DNA of 64,000 nt from Prauserella endophytica (GTDB taxonomy: Bacteria > Actinomycetota > Actinomycetes > Mycobacteriales > Pseudonocardiaceae), in NCBI RefSeq assembly GCF_005146945.1, contig NZ_SWMS01000014.1, positions 62,001 through 126,000 of the forward strand. Direction: 5' to 3'. The translations under genes and the position numbers were made by a program. Positions within the stretch are counted from its first letter, which is position 1. The number at the start of each line of letters is the position of its first letter. This document shows, one piece after another, positions 7,733 to 15,521 of the stretch. The notes beneath the pieces were generated by a model that had not been told where the DNA came from, ran no database searches, and saw only the letters and a list, made by a program, of their open reading frames with translations.

Positions 7733-7942
7733 TCACCCGGCCGTCTCCGTGTGCGCCGGGAGCCAGTCGGCCACGTCGGCGTCGGTGAGCATGTCGACCA
7801 TGAGCAGCCCGCCGGGCCAGCTCCAGGCCAGCCACGTGTACTGCTGCCGCTCCTCGTCGGCCTTCTCGACGACGGCCGCCGGGATGCGCTGCGCGATGCG
7901 CGCGCCTCCCGGCTCGACCCTCAGGTTCTCGTGCAGCTCCAC
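7733..7942 (-). CDS. Small hypothetical phage protein
   Basis: 69 residues, GTG 7942, starting 8 nt after the scaffold stop. VELHENLRVEPGGARIAQRIPAAVVEKADE leads to a Trp-rich stretch TWLAWSWPGGLLMVDMLTDADVADWL. It lies between scaffold and capsid, where small decoration or head proteins sometimes occur. The 177 bases between it and the capsid start hold only the capsid ribosome site and a weak hairpin. Not recognised. Confidence 0.5.
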   Translation of the reverse strand: MELHENLRVEPGGARIAQRIPAAVVEKADEERQQYTWLAWSWPGGLLMVDMLTDADVADWLPAHTETAG

Positions 7943-7949
7943 GACGCGA

Positions 7950-8693
7950 CTACTTCGCCGCCGCGGCCTTGATCTGCTGGTACAGGCCGGGGTTGTCCTT
8001 GTAGAGCTTGGTGCGCTCGTCGACGTCCATCTTCTTGAACTGCTCGACCGTCACGGACTGCTGCTGCCCGCCCGACCGATCACCACCGGACGACGCCGGG
8101 AGGCTAGAGCCCTTGAACTCGGGGTACTCCTCGACGCCCTTCTTGACAGCGCCTTCGATCGCTGCCTCGACGGCCTTCTCGTCAGCGCGGTCGACGCCCT
8201 TGAGCGCGCCGGAGATGTCGCACAGCTTCACGAACGCGCCGACGCGCTCGGGTTTGATCCCGGCCGCGGCGGCGAGCACCTTGGCCTCGGCGAGGTCGGC
8301 GCGCTGCTCGGCGGCGGTGGCGCGGGACTGCTCGGCTTCGAGCGCCTTGGCGGGGTCGACGTCGTCCGTGTCGTCGCCGTAGCCGAGGACCTTGGCGAGC
8401 TGCTTGTTCTGCTCGGCCTGCCGATCCTCGAAGGTCTTGCGCTCGCGCTGTATGCGCTCGTTGATCAGGCGGTCGACGTCGGCCTGCGTGAACGTCTTGC
8501 CCGCCCCGGTGTCGCTGTCGCCGTTGGTGGCGGGCTTGGCGCTATCCGCGGGCGAAGCGGCCGGGGGCTGCTGGGTTCCGGGCGCGGTGGCGGGCTGCCC
8601 GGTCGTGTCGGTGTTGGTGGCCGGGGTTGCCACGGCCGCGGGCTCGTTCTGCCCACTGGCGGCGGCTCCCGTCTCGGTTGCTGGGGAAGTCAT
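7950..8693 (-). CDS. Capsid scaffolding protein
   Basis: 247 residues from ATG 8693. A Pro/Ala/Thr-rich N-terminus (about 1-65) is followed by a long charged coiled coil (FTQADVDRLINERIQRERK, AEQSRATAAEQRADLAEAK) and a C-terminal helical end (KMDVDERTKLYKDNP). This is the usual composition of phage scaffold proteins that template head assembly and then leave. It precedes the capsid gene as expected. Confidence 0.8.
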   Translation of the reverse strand: MTSPATETGAAASGQNEPAAVATPATNTDTTGQPATAPGTQQPPAASPADSAKPATNGDSDTGAGKTFTQADVDRLINERIQRERKTFEDRQAEQNKQLAKVLGYGDDTDDVDPAKALEAEQSRATAAEQRADLAEAKVLAAAAGIKPERVGAFVKLCDISGALKGVDRADEKAVEAAIEGAVKKGVEEYPEFKGSSLPASSGGDRSGGQQQSVTVEQFKKMDVDERTKLYKDNPGLYQQIKAAAAK

Positions 8694-8770
8694 GGACGGG
8701 AGCGTCGCCGCCGTGTGTCACCGGAGTCGGCGTCCGTAACAGGAACCACGGGTATGCCGACTAGCGATTC

Positions 8771-9217
8771 ATGACCATGCGTACCCGGACGGTCGCGATC
8801 GCGGGCGTCCTCGTCGTCGCGGGCATCGCCACGGCTGCGTACCTACTCGTCCGGCCAGGCGACTTTACCGCCCGCGGCACCGTCACCATCACCGGCGGCA
8901 GCGGCATCGTCGGGGTTTCCTCTGGCGGCGTGTTCTACGGCGACCACGGCTCCTGCCGCGGTGTCGACGGCTACTCCGACCTCACCCCCGGCAGCACCGT
9001 GTCCATCGCGAACAGCTCCGGGGAGATCGTCGCCCTCGGCGCCATCGAGGTCGGCGAGTCCAAGACCGGGGTAACCGAGCCGGGCTGCATGCTGCACTTC
9101 AACGTCCACGAGGTCCCCGCTGGTGACGGGCCGTACCAGGTGGCGGTGGGGCATCGGAACGCTGTGCCGGCCAGCGAGGACGAACTCAGGTCTGGGGCTC
9201 TTCTGGTGATCGACTAG
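8771..9217 (+). CDS. Exported one-TM protein, prophage moron A
   Basis: 148 residues, transcribed against the late operon between scaffold and MuF genes. Residues about 7-27 are a membrane helix (TVAIAGVLVVAGIATAAYLLV) after a basic start, so the rest is probably outside the cell. The outer domain is beta-rich with two cysteines in GSCRGVDGYSDL and EPGCMLHF, ending DGPYQVAVGHR..ALLVID. It aligns along its whole outer domain with the gene at 12073. Rightward orientation and its own unit suggest expression in the lysogen; a surface role such as superinfection exclusion is inference. It converges on the MuF gene with a 25-nt gap. Confidence 0.8.
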   Translation: MTMRTRTVAIAGVLVVAGIATAAYLLVRPGDFTARGTVTITGGSGIVGVSSGGVFYGDHGSCRGVDGYSDLTPGSTVSIANSSGEIVALGAIEVGESKTGVTEPGCMLHFNVHEVPAGDGPYQVAVGHRNAVPASEDELRSGALLVID

Positions 9218-9242
9218 TGGACTGCCTCGTGGGGACCGTTCG

Positions 9243-10367
9243 TTAGCCCGCTCCACCGACCGGGCGCTCGCGGTCTCGTTTCCGGAGCTGCCCGGTCTCC
9301 TCGACCAGCGCCTTGATGCGCGCCGAGTTCTCCCGGATCTGGGCCCGCAGGCGGCGTGCGGTGTCGGTCTGCTTCCCGAACTGCTCGGCCGCGGCCAACC
9401 GCCGCTTGAGCTCGCGGGCGCGCCGCTCCAGCGCGCGGAGCCGCTGCTGATCCTTGTAGCCCTCCTCGTTGCCGTGCGGCGGCTCGATCCGCGTCAGGCC
9501 CGGCGTGTACGGGTCGGCGCGGTGGGTGCAGTTCGGATGCCACAACCCCGCGGCGCGCGCGGCGGCGAGGGGCGCGGCCACGCGGTGCCCGCCGTGCTCC
9601 TGCCCCACGGACACGCCCGAGATGGATAGCACCTTGCCTTCCCACGGGCGGCACATCGGACACTCCCGCGGCGAATCGGAGATCACCACCAGGTCGCGGC
9701 CCTCGACGAGCATCTGATCGAGCTGCCCCTGCACCATCGCCTGGCCCGCCACCGTGCGGCCCGCCATGCGCGCGTACGAATCGAGGTGCCAGCGGCGGCC
9801 CTGGTCGTCCTCGAACCGGTCGTAGCCTTCGGCTTCGAGCCGGTCGACGGCGCGGGCGACCGCTTCGCGGCGGACCATCGTGCCGGTCTGCATCAGTAGC
9901 TCGGTCTCGACGATCGCCCGCTGGTACACGTCGAGGTGCGAGCGGAGCACGGGGACGTAGGTGCCGCGCAGCTGCCGCACGTACCGCTGGGCGAGCGAGA
10001 ACACTTCGTCCGTGCGGGTCGCGATGCTGCGGACGTCGAGAGTGCGGGCAGCGCGCTCGCCGAGGTCGTACGCCTCCCGCAGCGCCCGCTCGACCATGCG
10101 CGGCGTGGCCCGATCCAGGCCGTTCACGATGGACTGCAGCTCGTCGCGCACGGCGAGCACCTCGCGCGCCTTCTGCTCGGCCCACCCCTGCTGCTCGATC
10201 CCGCGCGCGAGCCGGCGGGCGACCGCCTCGATCATCCGCTCGGCGGCGAGGTCCCACACGTCCAGCAGGGACTTGAGCACAGTGGCGGCGTCGGCCGGGT
10301 TCACACCCTGCGCTGCCGCCACGGCGGCAGCCGCAGCAGCGGACGGCGGTACGGCGGGGCCGGTCAC
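9243..10367 (-). CDS. MuF-like minor capsid protein
   Basis: 374 residues, GTG 10367 overlapping the portal stop. It has long helices at the N-terminus (about 35-160), then a cysteine/histidine core DSPRECPMCRPWEGK and GLWHPNCTHRADPYTPG, as in phage minor capsid protein 2/MuF heads, and a C-terminal coiled coil (about 310-365, RLRALERRARELKRRL). These proteins attach to the portal and may be ejected with DNA. Position immediately after portal fits. Confidence 0.82.
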   Translation of the reverse strand: MTGPAVPPSAAAAAAVAAAQGVNPADAATVLKSLLDVWDLAAERMIEAVARRLARGIEQQGWAEQKAREVLAVRDELQSIVNGLDRATPRMVERALREAYDLGERAARTLDVRSIATRTDEVFSLAQRYVRQLRGTYVPVLRSHLDVYQRAIVETELLMQTGTMVRREAVARAVDRLEAEGYDRFEDDQGRRWHLDSYARMAGRTVAGQAMVQGQLDQMLVEGRDLVVISDSPRECPMCRPWEGKVLSISGVSVGQEHGGHRVAAPLAAARAAGLWHPNCTHRADPYTPGLTRIEPPHGNEEGYKDQQRLRALERRARELKRRLAAAEQFGKQTDTARRLRAQIRENSARIKALVEETGQLRKRDRERPVGGAG

Positions 10368-11938
10368 GGCTCAGCGGTGTCGAGCGCGTCGGGCGTCTCG
10401 TACCCGGTCAGCGGGTTCTCGGCGCGCTTGGCCTCCCGCTCTGCCTGGATGCGCTCAACCTCGTCGGTGACCTGCTTCTCGTCCCACTCTGGGTGGGCCA
10501 TCTGCACGCTGGTCTCGATGCTGATCGCCTCGGCGAGCTTGAGGGTGTTGATCGTCTCGGCGGTTTCCTTCGGGTCAGCCTGGTCGGTCTCCCGCCACTC
10601 CAGCGTCGGCCGCTCCGTCGGGCGCGGCCGGCCGAAGATCACGGCGTTGATCAGCATCAGGGTCTCGGCGAACCGCTCCAGCGCCGGGCGCGCGTACTGG
10701 CGCTTCCGGTTCTTCGTCTGGTGCGACCGGTGCTCCCGGCGCCGAATCGCTGTGCCCGAGAGCTGGCCCTCGACGTGCATCCCGAACGACTGCGGCGCGT
10801 ACCCGGCGCGGGACACGATCTGCTCGACGAGCGCCGCGCACGTGTCGGCGTGCTCCTGCACGCGGATCGCGAACTGCACGGGCGTGATCGGTGCGAGGCC
10901 GTTGCCCGACTCCATCGGCAGCCCCGACAGTGGGGTGAAGACCTTCGCGTCCTCGTCGAACACCTTCGCCGGCGTGCTCCGGCGGTGTCGCCCGAAGAAC
11001 TTGTCGGTCGCGGTCTGCACGTGCCCGGTCGAGCGCGACGACGGCGCGACCGAATCCAGCATCTCGGCCGAGACGAGCACGCGGCCTTTGCCGAGGTCGA
11101 GATCCCGCATCCACGAAGCCCACGCCGCGTCGAGCGCGTCGAGCTCGGTCTCCAGCCCCTGGATGTCGGCGCGCCCGTACGGCTGTCGGTCGAGCGGCTG
11201 CGGCAACTGGTTCGGGATGTACTCGACAAGGATCCCCCGGGCGCGGATCGGTCGCGTGTCGATGACCCCGCCCGACTCGCCGACGGCGAGATGCTTGGTG
11301 TCAGGGTGATCGGCCAGCCCCATCAGCTTGCCGATGTTGTTCGGCGTGCCCTTCCACAGCTCGTGCCGGATCTGACCGGGCTCGTGATGCTCCAGCCACC
11401 GCCACTGGAAGCCGTCGCGCTCTCCGAGGTTGGTCACGAACACGACGCCGATCAGCATGCCGAACCGGAACTCGGGGATCGCCTCGTCGGCACGAACCGA
11501 GGTCGACAGCGGGTGGTCGAATAGGTCCCGCTCCCACGCCGGGCGGAGGTACACGCCACCGAGCGCGGCGCACACTTCACCGGCCTCGACCAGGCTGTTG
11601 CCCCACCCGATCGTCTGCGCGAGCTCGTCCCACGCGTCCTGCACGTCGGCCGAGAACTGGAGCGTCGGGGAGTCCGAGAACACCAGCTCGGCGCTGGTAC
11701 CGGCGATGTCTCCCGCGAGCGGCAGGTGCATCTGCCGGTCCTTGAGTTCCTTGTCGCGGTGCTTCTCCCAGTAGCCCCCGGGCGCGGTGGTGGAGGCGTG
11801 TGTGCGGAGGTCGTCGAGGTCGCCGGACCACCACGCGGCCCACGAGGGCCAGCGCTTGCGCAGTTTCTCGGCGCCGGGCGGCGGCCAGGGCATGTCTGGG
11901 CTGATCAGCACCGGGTGAGCGTCGCGCGCGAATGTCAC
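10364..11938 (-). CDS. Portal protein
   Basis: 524 residues from GTG 11938. Recognisable segments are MPWPPPGAEKLRKRWPSW and WWSGDLDDLRTHAS near the start, LVEAGEVCAALGGVYLRPAW, the long helix region LETELDALDAAWASWMRDLD, and QLSGTAIRRREHRS with LEWRETDQADPKE near the end. This matches the SPP1 gp6-like portal family (about 450-550 residues). It forms the dodecameric DNA channel and docks the terminase. It lies upstream of MuF as expected. Confidence 0.83.
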   Translation of the reverse strand: MTFARDAHPVLISPDMPWPPPGAEKLRKRWPSWAAWWSGDLDDLRTHASTTAPGGYWEKHRDKELKDRQMHLPLAGDIAGTSAELVFSDSPTLQFSADVQDAWDELAQTIGWGNSLVEAGEVCAALGGVYLRPAWERDLFDHPLSTSVRADEAIPEFRFGMLIGVVFVTNLGERDGFQWRWLEHHEPGQIRHELWKGTPNNIGKLMGLADHPDTKHLAVGESGGVIDTRPIRARGILVEYIPNQLPQPLDRQPYGRADIQGLETELDALDAAWASWMRDLDLGKGRVLVSAEMLDSVAPSSRSTGHVQTATDKFFGRHRRSTPAKVFDEDAKVFTPLSGLPMESGNGLAPITPVQFAIRVQEHADTCAALVEQIVSRAGYAPQSFGMHVEGQLSGTAIRRREHRSHQTKNRKRQYARPALERFAETLMLINAVIFGRPRPTERPTLEWRETDQADPKETAETINTLKLAEAISIETSVQMAHPEWDEKQVTDEVERIQAEREAKRAENPLTGYETPDALDTAEP

Positions 11939-12072
11939 CCAGTCCGTCCAGTGCGGTCAGTTCCGTCTAGCGCGTTCTGGTCCGCGCAGCGACCGTTCTG
12001 TCTGCTCCGTAACGGTATCGAACCTTCCTGCGACTCATGATCAGGAGACGACACACCGGACTGGGGACCGCC

Positions 12073-12558
12073 ATGACCCGCACGGCGCTGCGCAACACCA
12101 CCATCATGCTTGCCGTGATCGCCGTCGCGCTCGGAGTGACGATCGCGATCATCCTCATCGGACGTGACGACGAACCGTCCGTCGGCAGCGGAGGCGTGAC
12201 CGGCACCGCGGCGACGGCTGAGGACACCTTCACGCTGGAGGGCACGATCACGCTGTCGACGGACGGCGCCGACCTCCAGCTCAACGACGACGGCTCCTGG
12301 TACTGCATCGGCGCGAACGGCTACGACGACATCGCCGAGGGCACGAGGGTCACGGTCTACGACCCGTCGGGCGCCGTGCTCGCGACCGGCGCGCTCGGCC
12401 AGGGCGGGGACTCCGTCGAGCCGTGCGTGCTGCCGATCGCCGTCCCCGACGTGCCCGGCGGCCACGACACGTATCAGGTCGAGGTGTCGGACCGCGGGAA
12501 GATCGTCGTGTCCGCGACCGAAGCGAAGGCCGGCCAGGTCGCGCTCACCCTCGACTGA
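12073..12558 (+). CDS. Exported one-TM protein, prophage moron B (paralogue of A)
   Basis: 161 residues from ATG 12073, chosen over ATG 12037 because a GGGGA site lies 6 nt upstream and the start MTRTALRN then matches the paralogue. Residues about 9-29 form a membrane helix (TTIMLAVIAVALGVTIAIILI), then a linker, then a beta-rich outer domain with WYCIGANGYDDIAEGT, TVYDPSGAVLATGAL, EPCVLPIAVPDVPGG and YQVEVSDRG. Two cysteines match those of the gene at 8771. Similar small secreted proteins are, as far as I recall, widespread in actinobacteria without known function. It reads rightward, divergent from the portal gene. Confidence 0.8.
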   Translation: MTRTALRNTTIMLAVIAVALGVTIAIILIGRDDEPSVGSGGVTGTAATAEDTFTLEGTITLSTDGADLQLNDDGSWYCIGANGYDDIAEGTRVTVYDPSGAVLATGALGQGGDSVEPCVLPIAVPDVPGGHDTYQVEVSDRGKIVVSATEAKAGQVALTLD

Positions 12559-12613
12559 GGCTGCATACCTGGTCCCGAGCCGATCCATCTGACGGCAGAT
12601 TTCGTTGCCGAAA

Positions 12614-12655
12614 TTCTGTAGACTCATCTACAGAATTTGTGTAGAGTACTCTACA
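12614..12655 (+). promoter_or_regulatory. Leaderless promoter with tandem palindromic operators
   Basis: Two copies of TGTAG-N6-CTACA lie at 12617-12632 and 12640-12655, centres 23 bp apart; the first extends to an 8-bp arm (TTCTGTAG/CTACAGAA) and the second is a perfect 16-bp palindrome. They overlap a promoter TAGACT (12619) - 17 bp - TAGAGT (12642). The ATG of the HTH gene begins 7 nt after the -10, so its transcript is probably leaderless. Binding by the HTH protein itself is inferred from position. Confidence 0.75.
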
Positions 12656-13029
12656 TGCAGAGATACGAACTCGACGCCTGGCTCGGCGACCACGACCTCA
12701 CGGACGACCAGCTCCGCGATCTGCTAGATGCGGCCAATGAGATCGAGGAGCGATACCCGGAACCGGACGACTCCGAAGAACGCGACGCGGCCCTCGTCAC
12801 CGCATACCGGCTCATGATCGCAGACCCCGAGACAGTCGTAGATGACCTCGGCGCCGATCTCCTGCGCGCCCGGCAAGCCGAAGCCGCCGCGCTGGCGGGT
12901 ATCCGCCACGCCGCCACCGCCCTCGTTCGCATCGACCGGTCCGCGCGCGGCATCGAGTCTCAAGCTGGTTTCGCCGAGCGGGTCGGCGTCGACCGCATGA
13001 CCGTTCGAGACTGGATCGGCTTACGCTGA
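12655..13029 (+). CDS. Small C-terminal-HTH regulator, rightward in prophage
   Basis: 124 residues. The N-terminal two thirds are acidic and helical (LTDDQLRDLLDAANEIEERY, ALVTAYRLMIADPETV), and the C-terminus SQAGFAERVGVDRMTVRDWI is a clear helix-turn-helix. It has its own operator/promoter region, opposes the late operon, and converges on terL with a 17-nt gap. It could be an autoregulator, an antitoxin-like protein without a visible toxin partner, or the regulator of the neighbouring exported protein. The function is not known. Confidence 0.75.
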   Translation: MQRYELDAWLGDHDLTDDQLRDLLDAANEIEERYPEPDDSEERDAALVTAYRLMIADPETVVDDLGADLLRARQAEAAALAGIRHAATALVRIDRSARGIESQAGFAERVGVDRMTVRDWIGLR

Positions 13030-13046
13030 CGACATTGGTGTGAGCG

Positions 13047-14333
13047 CTACGCGGCCTGGTCGCGTTCGGACGTGGCAGCGAGTTCGGGGAGCCAGCGGCG
13101 CCACGCAGGGGCCGCGGCCATGACGCCGTAGCGAAGCGCGTCGGGCCCGTGGTCGTCGGTCTTGACGGGCTGCTCCTCGCCGCGCTGTAGGGCGGTCTCG
13201 TCCCAGACGTAGCCGCACATCTCGTCCCACAGGATCGGGCACTTCGCCTTGTCGATCAGCAGCTTGCCGCCCGCGATCAGCGACGAGGTGTTGCGGATGC
13301 CGACGTCGACGCGGTTGTCGGCGGAGCGGATGCCGGGCCAGCCGTCGGCGCGCATCTGCGTCCGCAGGCTCGCCGCGCTGGGATCGAGGACGATGATCGG
13401 CGCGACGGGTAAGTGCTCGATGAGCGGGCCCGCCCACTCGGCGAGCCGCTGCGAGATCGCGGCATCGGTGAGCTGACCCTTCTTCCTGCCGTCGTGCTGC
13501 CACTCGGCGGCGGCGTGCAGCCGGTCGTCGGTGAGCACGATGAGCACGGCGTGCGTCGGGTTGCTCGTGCCGTAGTCGAGCGCGATCCACCCGCGCTGCC
13601 ACCGGTCCGGGTCGGGCGCAGCCGCAGTGTGCACGGCGTCGTCGAGCATGTCGTAGATCGCGCCCTCAGCCGCCACCCACAGCCCGAGGATGAACCGCTT
13701 GTACCAGAGCCCCGTGAACTCGGCCATCAGGCCGCGCACGTACTCGGGGTCGAGGCCGGGGTTGTCGTCGAGGTTGAAGTGGAACGACACGATGTCCGGT
13801 CGCTCGGGGTGGTCGAGGGGGAGCTTCTCCTTGTCGAGGAACTTCTTCTTGAACCAGTGGGCCGGGTTGTCCGGGTTCGTCGTGCCGAAAAGCTTCGCTC
13901 CGGGCACGGACATGCGGCCGAGGAGCTGTGTGAAAAACGCCTCGGGAAGGACGGTGATCTCATCGACGTACGCGCCGGCCAACGTGAGGCCGCGGATACG
14001 GGACTCGGCGCGGGCGTCGTTGGCGCCGATGACGTGGACGAGCCTGCCGAGGATTCGGGCGGTGGTGGCCCCGCGGGTGTAGGAGATCGCGGCGGGGTTC
14101 ATGTCGGCGATGACGTCGAGCACGTTCCGGGCGAGCGTGTCCCTCGTTTTGCCGATCATGGCGAGCGGCCCGGCGGGTGCGGTGCGGACGAACATCAGCC
14201 AGCGGATGATCGATCCGATGGTCTTGCCGGATCGGATGGCGCCTTCCCACACGTTGATGCGGTGGGTGGCGTCGAGGATGCTGTCTTGCTGCTTGACGGA
14301 CAGCGCGGCGGCCTTGGCCGTCGTGGTGGTCAC
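13047..14333 (-). CDS. terL: Terminase large subunit
   Basis: 428 residues; GTG 14333 overlaps the terS stop (GTGA). The ATPase domain shows the Walker A-type NVWEGAIRSGKTIGS near residue 30 and GAYVDEITVLPEAFF (Walker B with adjacent Glu). The nuclease half holds GWIALDYGTSNPTHAVLIV, with the first metal-binding Asp, and later a KTDDHGPDALRYG motif. It packages phage DNA into the prohead and cuts it. Length and motif order match PBSX-type large terminases. Confidence 0.92.
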   Translation of the reverse strand: MTTTTAKAAALSVKQQDSILDATHRINVWEGAIRSGKTIGSIIRWLMFVRTAPAGPLAMIGKTRDTLARNVLDVIADMNPAAISYTRGATTARILGRLVHVIGANDARAESRIRGLTLAGAYVDEITVLPEAFFTQLLGRMSVPGAKLFGTTNPDNPAHWFKKKFLDKEKLPLDHPERPDIVSFHFNLDDNPGLDPEYVRGLMAEFTGLWYKRFILGLWVAAEGAIYDMLDDAVHTAAAPDPDRWQRGWIALDYGTSNPTHAVLIVLTDDRLHAAAEWQHDGRKKGQLTDAAISQRLAEWAGPLIEHLPVAPIIVLDPSAASLRTQMRADGWPGIRSADNRVDVGIRNTSSLIAGGKLLIDKAKCPILWDEMCGYVWDETALQRGEEQPVKTDDHGPDALRYGVMAAAPAWRRWLPELAATSERDQAA

Positions 14334-14884
14334 CCGTCGGCCTCGGCGTCGCGCGCCGTGGCGGCCTCCCGCTCGTGCCGCGCCTGCCGGAGGCTGTTCT
14401 CGAACTGCTCCAGCATGTTGCTGGCCTGCCCGGCGCCGGAGTTCTCGGCTTCGAGGCGGGCGAGGCCGATGGCCTGGGCGGCGGCGCCGGTGATGGCGCC
14501 CATGGTGGCGCGCCACTCGGCGGGCCCAGCGGGCAGCACGGTCTGCTCGACTTCTTCGCGCCCCATGTCGACCTTGACGACGTTCAGGTGCACAACGTCG
14601 CCGAACAGCCGCTCACGCAGCTCGGCGATGTCGTCGAGTAGCCCGGCCTGCAGTTCGGTGCGTCGGCGGGCCAGTTCGGCGGCGTTCGCCGCGGTCGCGG
14701 CCTCCGTGCGCTCGCGCCGGTCCTCCCACGCGTCGGCAAGGTCGTACTCGACGGCGACCCGGTAGACGGTGGAGATGGAGACGCCGAACTCGCTCGCGAT
14801 GGCGCGATGCGAGGGTGTGGGGACGCGGCGGATGGCGTCGGCGATCGCGTCGCGGGTCTCTTGGGGGAGCGGTGGGCCTGGCAC
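14330..14884 (-). CDS. terS: Terminase small subunit
   Basis: 184 residues from GTG 14884; longer upstream frames would run through the neighbouring gene. The N-terminal HTH SHRAIASEFGVSISTVYRVA lies at about residues 25-45, followed by long helices (AELARRRTELQAGLLDDIAE, SNMLEQFENSLRQARHERE). Small terminases use an N-terminal HTH to recognise the packaging site and a helical core to oligomerise. It directly precedes terL with a 4-nt overlap. A perfect inverted repeat covers its start. Confidence 0.78.
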   Translation of the reverse strand: MPGPPLPQETRDAIADAIRRVPTPSHRAIASEFGVSISTVYRVAVEYDLADAWEDRRERTEAATAANAAELARRRTELQAGLLDDIAELRERLFGDVVHLNVVKVDMGREEVEQTVLPAGPAEWRATMGAITGAAAQAIGLARLEAENSGAGQASNMLEQFENSLRQARHEREAATARDAEADG

Positions 14885-14908
14885 ACGCTGATCGTGAGAC
14901 CAGCGTGT
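14883..14908. repeat. Perfect inverted repeat at the terS start
   Basis: ACACGCTG (14883-14890), 10-bp spacer, CAGCGTGT (14901-14908). It overlaps the GTG start of terS and lies in the 43-nt gap before the next gene. It may be a translation-controlling hairpin or a binding site, possibly linked to packaging, since small terminases often bind DNA within or near their own gene. Role is inference. Confidence 0.4.
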
Positions 14909-14927
14909 TACCGGCCGTATCCGCTGG

Positions 14928-15194
14928 TCAGTGGCTGGATTCGCGTGCTTCGAGTTCGGCGCGCAGGGCGTCGGTGGGCACCTTCTCCAGCCCGACCCAG
15001 CGGACGTTGTTGGTCTCGACATCGACCTGCGCGGCGAACACCGTCAGCACGGCCATCGGCACCTGCTTGACGCCGAGGGTGACCTGCGCGGCGATGACGC
15101 CGGGGATGGTCTCGCCGTTGGTGGCGTCGGTGACGAGGCCGAGCGGGTGGTCGGGGTTCTGCTGGATGCGGATGCTCCGCTTGGTGGTGGGCAT
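14928..15194 (-). CDS. Hypothetical phage protein, late operon
   Basis: 88 residues from ATG 15194. MPTTKRSIRIQQNPDHPLGL leads to DATNGETIPGVIAAQVTLG and VPMAVLTVFAAQVDVE, then WVGLEKVPTDALRAELEARE. It looks like a small beta-sheet protein with a helical end. It is the second gene of the late operon, before terS. I do not recognise a function. Confidence 0.6.
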   Translation of the reverse strand: MPTTKRSIRIQQNPDHPLGLVTDATNGETIPGVIAAQVTLGVKQVPMAVLTVFAAQVDVETNNVRWVGLEKVPTDALRAELEARESSH

Positions 15195-15217
15195 GCCGCG
15201 ATGCTGGCGGGCGGGTG

Positions 15218-15418
15218 TTACCTCGCGTCGGGCTCGTAGATGCGGACCAGTTTCTGTGCGAGGTGCATGGCTTCGACGAGGTCGGCTTGCACGACGGGCG
15301 CGTTCATAGCGTTGATCCGGTCGAGGCACTGCTGGAGCACCTTGATCCCGTCGCGGAACCACTGGTCGACCATGCGCGGCGGTGGTGGCGGTGGCGGGTA
15401 CCTGACTTCGAATGGCAT
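15218..15418 (-). CDS. Hypothetical protein, first gene of the late operon
   Basis: 66 residues from ATG 15418, with a GGGAG site 6-10 nt upstream. After a polyproline start (VRYPPPPPPPRM) it is helical: WFRDGIKVLQQCLDRINAMN, VVQADLVEAMHLAQKLVRIY. It is the first frame downstream of the promoter/SOS-like box at 15482-15510 and opens the leftward late gene run. Function unknown. Confidence 0.6.
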   Translation of the reverse strand: MPFEVRYPPPPPPPRMVDQWFRDGIKVLQQCLDRINAMNAPVVQADLVEAMHLAQKLVRIYEPDAR

Positions 15419-15481
15419 GTCGTCTCCCTGCTCGTGGTGGTGCCGGCCGGTCGCTTCCCCCGACTGACCGGCACACGGGAG

Positions 15482-15510
15482 ACGTTAGAACGTATGTTCG
15501 ATGACCGCAA
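15482..15510 (-). promoter_or_regulatory. Late promoter with LexA/SOS-like box
   Basis: On the minus strand TTGCGG (15510-15505), a 17-bp spacer and TAACGT (15487-15482) form a promoter aimed at the late operon. The sequence TAGAACGTATGTTCGA (15486-15501, plus strand) fits the mycobacterial/actinobacterial SOS box TCGAAC-N4-GTTCGA at 11 of 12 fixed positions and fills the spacer and part of the -10. LexA binding there would block the promoter. The match is seen; LexA control is inference. Confidence 0.65.
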
Positions 15511-15521
15511 CGGTGGGCGGA

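Noticed and set aside
12015-12035. A second SOS box before the gene at 12073 (TCGAAC-CTTC-CTGCGA)
   Set aside because: Only one half matches; the other has two mismatches at fixed positions and no fitting promoter was found.
12655-13029. A toxin-antitoxin pair at the rightward HTH gene
   Set aside because: No partner frame of suitable size and direction is next to it; the flanking exported protein has no toxin-like motif.
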